64,000 nucleotides of DNA from CAVRAZ01 sp963719135 (lineage in GTDB: Bacteria > Pseudomonadota > Gammaproteobacteria > DSM-19610): assembly GCA_963719135.1 (NCBI GenBank), contig CAVRAZ010000002.1:124001-188000 (forward strand), in the 5' to 3' direction. A model generated the notes under the pieces. That model was not told where the DNA came from and ran no database searches. It worked only from the letters and a program-made list of their open reading frames with translations. The position numbers and the translations under genes were made by a program. Positions 60,092-64,000 of the stretch are shown in pieces. Within the stretch, counting starts at the first letter, position 1; each line of letters starts with the position of its first letter.

Positions 60092-62911
60092 GTGAATGAA
60101 CCCATGACCCACCAGCTTCGCGACCCCCGCCGCGCGTCGGGAATGAGCGCCGTCAACGCCGAATACATCGATCAGCTCTACGAAGCGTTCCGCGCGTCGC
60201 CGGACAACGTGCCGCCGGAGTGGCGGCATTACTTCTATGGGTTCGAGCACGGCGCCGACGGCCAGGTGCCGAGTCTCGCCGGTCCGCTGCGCGATCCGCA
60301 CAGCGGCGCCGAACGACTGATCATGGCGTATCGCATGCTCGGGCACCTTGCGGCCGATACCGATCCGCTGCGGATGGAGCCGCGCGAACGGCCACCGGAA
60401 CTCACGCCGCAGTACTACGGACTGGATGACGCGGCGCTCGATCAGCCGGTGTCGGTCGTGTCCATCGATCCGGTCAATGCGCGGCCGGCGCGCGAAGTCA
60501 TCGCGATCCTGGAGCGCGTCTACTGCGGCACGGTGGCCTGCGAGCACATGCACATCTCGGCCTCGGACGAGCGCCGCTGGATCGAGCAGCGGCTGGAGTC
60601 GAGCCACGGCGACTGGGCGGCGCAGCATACGCCGCAGGTGCGCAGGGAGCTGCTCGCCGACCTGACCGCGGCCGAGGGCCTGGAGCGCTACCTGCACGCG
60701 CGGTACACCGGCCAGAAGCGCTTCTCGCTGGAAGGCGGCGACGCGCTCATTCCGCTGCTCGACGAACTGGTGCAGGGTGCGGGCGCACGCGGCATCACCG
60801 ACGTGGTGGTCGGCATGGCCCATCGCGGCCGCCTGAACGTACTGGTCAACCTGCTCGGCAAGGCGCCCGGCGAGCTGTTTTCGGAATTCGAGCACCAGAA
60901 CGAATTGTCCGCGCGCGCCGGCTCGGGCGACGTCAAGTATCACCAGGGCTTCTATTCCAACATCCAGACGCCCGGCGGCCCGGTGCATCTGGCGCTGGCC
61001 TTCAACCCCTCGCATCTGGAGATCGTCGGACCGGTCGTCGAGGGCGGCGTGCGCGCGCGCCAGGATCGTTACGGCGGCGACGCGGCGCATCGGGTGGTGC
61101 CGGTGCTGGTGCATGGCGACGCGGCGTTCATCGGCCAGGGCGTGGTGACCGAGACGCTGAATCTTTCCAAGCTGCCGGCCTACAGTACCGGCGGCACCAT
61201 CCACGTGGTGATCAACAACCAGATCGGCTTCACCACCAGCCATCCGCAGGAAGCGCGCTCGACGCTGTATTGCACCGAAGTGGCCAAGCCGATCCAGGCG
61301 CCGATCTTTCACGTCAACGGCGACGACCCCGACGCGGTGCTGTTCGTCACGCGGCTGGCGCTGGACTACCGCGCGACCTTCCACAACGACGTGGTCATCG
61401 ATCTGGTCGGCTACCGGCGCCACGGGCACAACGAAGCCGACGAGCCGATGATGACCCAGCCCTGCATGTACCGCCGCATCCGCGAAATGGAAACCGCGCG
61501 CGCCCTGTATGCAGCCCGCCTGGAACGTGACGGCGTGATCGGGCCGGGCGACGCCGGGAAGATGGTGGCGCACTATCGCGCTTCGCTGGAGGCCGGCAAG
61601 GTGGTGGTGCGCGAATTCCTGCACGGTTCGCCGACCGGCTACCAGGCCCACTGGGAACATTACCTCAACGCCAAACCCGGCGAACCCGTGGACACCCGCG
61701 TGCCGCCGGCGACGATCGAGCGGCTCGGCCGCGCGGCGCTGGAGGTGCCGGACGATTTCGATCTGCACCGCGGCGTGGCGCGGGTGCTGGACGCGCGCCG
61801 GCGCATGCTCGCGGGCGAACTGCCGCTGGACTGGGGGATGGCGGAGATGCTGGCCTACGCCACGCTGCTGGAAGAGGGTTTTGCCGTCCGCTTGTCCGGA
61901 CAGGATTCCGGACGCGGCACCTTCGCGCACCGCCACGCGGTGTTGCACCATCAGGGCGAACGCCGGAGCCACGTTCCGCTGGCGCATCTGTTCGAGGGCC
62001 AGCCGCGTTTCGACATCATCAATTCATTGCTGTCGGAGCTGGCCGTGCTCGCGTTCGAATACGGCTACGCGACCTCCAGTCCGGAGACGCTGGTCATCTG
62101 GGAGGCGCAGTTCGGCGATTTCGCCAACTGTGCGCAGGTGGTCGTCGACCAGTTCATTGCGAGCGGTTATCTGAAGTGGGGCCGCCTGTGCCAGCTCACG
62201 CTGTTCCTGCCGCACGGATTCGAAGGCCAGGGGCCCGAACATTCCTCGGCGCGTCTGGAGCGCTTCCTGCAATTGTGCGCCGAACTCAACATGCGCGTCT
62301 GGGTGCCGACCACGCCGGCGCAGCTCTTCCATCTGCTGCGCGATCAGATGAAGCGCAGGTTCAGGCGTCCGCTGATCGTCATGACGCCGAAAAGCCTGCT
62401 GCGCCACCGCCAGTCGGTTTCCACGCTGGACGCGTTCACCGACGGCGGACTCGCCGTGGTGCTGCCCGAGGTCGACCCGATCGACAGTTCACAGGTGCGG
62501 CGCGTGGTGCTTTGTTCCGGCAAGGTATTCTTCGATCTGCTGCTGGCGCGGCGCGAGCGCGGCATCGGGGACATCGCCCTGCTGCGCGTCGAGCAGCTCT
62601 ATCCATTCCCGCGCCGCCCCCTGAGGGAGCTGCTCGACGGGTACGTCAACGCGCGCGAGATCGTGTGGTGCCAGGAGGATCCCCGCAACCAGGGGGCCTG
62701 GTACCAGATTCAGCACCACCTGCGCGCGCTCAAGCGCGGCGACCAGTCGCTGGGCTATGCGGGCCGCCCGCCGTCCGCGTCGCCGGCCTGCGGTTATGCC
62801 CACCTGCACCAGGCGCAGCAGCAGTCGCTGGTCGACACCGCGCTGTCGGACCGGGCGGTCGACGACCCCGGCGAACGTCTCGACGACACGGACACCCATC
62901 CGTTCGCTTGA
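60092..62911 (+). CDS. sucA: 2-oxoglutarate dehydrogenase E1 component
   Basis: This encodes up to 939 residues, starting at GTG 60092 or ATG 60104 (MTHQLRDPRRASGMSAVNAE). It is a thiamine-diphosphate decarboxylase of the TCA cycle. The N-terminal E2-binding segment is YIDQLYEAFRASPDNVPPEW. DVVVGMAHRGRLNVLVNLLG, LVHGDAAFIGQGVVTETLNL and VINNQIGFTTSHPQEARSTL form the ThDP domain, with HGHNEADEPMMTQP following. The C-terminal domain carries FEGQGPEHSSARLERFLQL and the final LGYAGRPPSASPACGYAHLH. The usual partner sucB does not follow. Confidence 0.96.
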   Translation: MNEPMTHQLRDPRRASGMSAVNAEYIDQLYEAFRASPDNVPPEWRHYFYGFEHGADGQVPSLAGPLRDPHSGAERLIMAYRMLGHLAADTDPLRMEPRERPPELTPQYYGLDDAALDQPVSVVSIDPVNARPAREVIAILERVYCGTVACEHMHISASDERRWIEQRLESSHGDWAAQHTPQVRRELLADLTAAEGLERYLHARYTGQKRFSLEGGDALIPLLDELVQGAGARGITDVVVGMAHRGRLNVLVNLLGKAPGELFSEFEHQNELSARAGSGDVKYHQGFYSNIQTPGGPVHLALAFNPSHLEIVGPVVEGGVRARQDRYGGDAAHRVVPVLVHGDAAFIGQGVVTETLNLSKLPAYSTGGTIHVVINNQIGFTTSHPQEARSTLYCTEVAKPIQAPIFHVNGDDPDAVLFVTRLALDYRATFHNDVVIDLVGYRRHGHNEADEPMMTQPCMYRRIREMETARALYAARLERDGVIGPGDAGKMVAHYRASLEAGKVVVREFLHGSPTGYQAHWEHYLNAKPGEPVDTRVPPATIERLGRAALEVPDDFDLHRGVARVLDARRRMLAGELPLDWGMAEMLAYATLLEEGFAVRLSGQDSGRGTFAHRHAVLHHQGERRSHVPLAHLFEGQPRFDIINSLLSELAVLAFEYGYATSSPETLVIWEAQFGDFANCAQVVVDQFIASGYLKWGRLCQLTLFLPHGFEGQGPEHSSARLERFLQLCAELNMRVWVPTTPAQLFHLLRDQMKRRFRRPLIVMTPKSLLRHRQSVSTLDAFTDGGLAVVLPEVDPIDSSQVRRVVLCSGKVFFDLLLARRERGIGDIALLRVEQLYPFPRRPLRELLDGYVNAREIVWCQEDPRNQGAWYQIQHHLRALKRGDQSLGYAGRPPSASPACGYAHLHQAQQQSLVDTALSDRAVDDPGERLDDTDTHPFA

Positions 62912-63479
62912 AGGGACGGGCGATCCGTCCTGTCGCAGGAGCGGACGCTTGGCGGCGGGGGCGGCGCGATCCCCGGGTGTGCCGTTGGCGGTCACCCTTG
63001 GACGCCGAACCGAACCGGACCTGCGGGGTCTGCGTTCAGACCTGTCGGGTCGAGGTCAGTGCACGAACGTCGCGCCGACGCGCACCCCGGTACCCCCGAT
63101 GGGTGACGTGATCTCAGCCCGCCGGCATTCGTCCAGGTACCTGTTGTGCCGCTCGCCGGCGGCGGGGCTGCATGGCCGCGCGGCCCTATGCTACCATCCC
63201 GGCTGTTGACTGGACGGTCGCAACCTGTCGCCGATCGAGCGCCGCACGGAAGCCGGGTGGAGTCCGCTCGCAATTCCTTCACCGGCACGCGGCCATACGC
63301 ATCGGTGACCCTGGACCCGCCCGCCACCTGCGGCACTTGCAGAGACATAACCAGGCGAGTGTCCCGCTTTCCGGTTCCCGTTCGCATATTCACGAATCGA
63401 CCTGTCCAGACCAAGGCGCGCGTGTCTTCGGGATGGCGGGAGGTTCAGTGCCTGGTCCTGAGATTCGCAAGGAGCCTTG
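62912..63479. other. Non-coding or decayed stretch downstream of sucA
   Basis: Open frames here have no domain, ribosome site or consistent composition. The right part leads into the SLC13-like remnant, so some of it may be older decay of that gene. Confidence 0.4.
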
Positions 63480-63675
63480 CGTTGGCGGTAGCTGCAGACG
63501 AAGAACGAACCCTGGCGCTGGCGACATCGAACGCGTTCCTCATCCCCACGCATCCGTCAACGCGCCGATCATGGGACGGGGCGGCCATCGCGTGCCCGAT
63601 TTCATCCGCGCCGGCGGCGTCACGACGCCGCTGTTTCTGTTCGTGCCGATCTTCATGATGAGTCGGGTGTTCTGA
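63480..63675 (+). pseudogene. C-terminal remnant of an SLC13/DASS-type transporter
   Basis: Two overlapping frames together read LATSNAFLIPTHP followed by VNAPIMGRGGHRVPDFIRAG and VTTPLFLFVPIFMMSRVF, ending at 63675. This resembles the last two helices of divalent-anion:sodium symporters (SNxFxxPTHxVNALIMGPGGYR-like). A frame change lies near 63549-63556. The rest of the transporter is absent upstream. It sits 18 bp before the nhaD start. Confidence 0.45.
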
Positions 63676-63693
63676 ACTGTCGAGGAGTCCGCG

Positions 63694-64000
63694 ATGTTCC
63701 CGTCTGTGCGCTGGTCATTTCCGCTGTTGCTGTTACTGCCCGCCGCCGCCCGGGCGGACGAGGCCGGAGATCGTCTGCTGGATCTGACGCAAGACCGGGT
63801 GGGTTACCTGTCGCTGATCGTGTTCGTCCTCGCCTATCTGCTGGTCATGGCCGAGGAGTTCACGCATCTGCGCAAGTCGAAACCGGTCATCATCGCCGCC
63901 GGCGTCATCTGGACGGTGATCGGCATCGAATACGCCGGCCGGGGAATGTCAAAGCTGGCCGAAGCGGCGGCGCGCCACAATCTGCTGGACTATGCCGAGT
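63694..64000 (+). CDS. nhaD: NhaD-type Na+/H+ antiporter, start only (runs off window)
   Basis: From ATG 63694, preceded by GAGGAG, the first 102 residues are present. They comprise a signal-like hydrophobic start (MFPSVRWSFPLLLLLPAAAR), then LTQDRVGYLSLIVFVLAYLL, VMAEEFTHLRKSKPVIIAAG, VIWTVIGIEYAG and HNLLDYAE. The MAEExTHLRKSKP motif is characteristic of NhaD antiporters, which exchange internal Na+ or Li+ for protons. The rest lies beyond the window. Confidence 0.85.
   Translation, partial: MFPSVRWSFPLLLLLPAAARADEAGDRLLDLTQDRVGYLSLIVFVLAYLLVMAEEFTHLRKSKPVIIAAGVIWTVIGIEYAGRGMSKLAEAAARHNLLDYAE

Noticed and set aside
60020..61987. 655-codon open frame antisense to sucA
   Set aside because: Shadow of sucA codon bias; no motif, no ribosome site, and sucA is intact on the other strand.
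62992..63414. 140-codon minus-strand frame downstream of sucA
   Set aside because: No ribosome site, no domain, and Arg/Gly/Pro-rich composition typical of chance frames.
1..64000. tRNA or rRNA genes
   Set aside because: No cloverleaf-like or rRNA-like sequence was recognised by eye; a covariance search would be decisive but was not possible.

Overview
The window is GC-rich DNA that looks like a gammaproteobacterial chromosome. The right half carries the order nnrDE-tsaE-amiC-mutL-miaA-hfq-hflX-hflK-hflC-DUF2065-hisZ-purA, which is typical of Gammaproteobacteria; hisZ next to purA resembles pseudomonad and Chromatiales layouts. The left half adds rsmI/lpoA/yraN/dolP-like, lptFG and queG genes. 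A small Gly/Tyr-rich secreted protein resembling sulfur globule proteins hints at a sulfur-oxidising lineage such as Chromatiales, but this rests on one short, low-complexity protein.

Layout. 0-7.1 kb is a mobile island: a truncated IS66-type transposase gene, then a three-recombinase (RIT-type) element bounded on both sides by the same 34-bp palindrome, with an IS21-family element inserted in its first recombinase gene. The IS21 copy has a clean 6-bp target duplication, and removing it restores the recombinase frame exactly. 7.1-10.5 kb is accessory: a double-glycine-leader peptide gene with a strong terminator, a conserved hypothetical gene, a secreted protein built of four repeats, and the Gly/Tyr-rich protein. 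10.8-15.7 kb holds a DUF815 ATPase, an ABC exporter and lptF-lptG. 16.1-30.8 kb is an envelope glycan region: two ELM1-family (DUF1022) proteins, sulfotransferase, glycosyltransferases, methyltransferases, a ketoisomerase/aminotransferase/acyltransferase set expected to make a dTDP-3-acylamino-3,6-dideoxyhexose, a FemAB-like acyltransferase and a lipid kinase.

30.8-39.3 kb holds a metallophosphoesterase, a nickel permease with NikR, a nucleotidyltransferase with a GNAT-fold protein, a fatty acyl-AMP ligase and an SDR epimerase. Together with the lipid kinase operon these resemble pieces of bacterial ceramide and ceramide-phosphoglycerate loci, although no serine palmitoyltransferase is present. 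39.7-49.8 kb is housekeeping (FAD-linked oxidase, BON lipoprotein, YraN, LpoA, RsmI, QueG, NnrDE, TsaE, AmiC). 50.1-62.9 kb runs from mutL to sucA. The right edge has a decayed SLC13-type transporter tail and the start of nhaD.

Intergenic regions carry a family of mosaic repeats (forms of AACCGCGAAGGACGCGAAGG and AACCACAAAGGACACGAAGG), often as inverted pairs, plus REP-like hairpins. Apparent frameshifts occur in the IS21 genes, the degT-type aminotransferase, tsaE, mutL and miaA. Several look like single-base sequencing errors, one clearly in a G-run, so these genes should be re-sequenced before being called pseudogenes.
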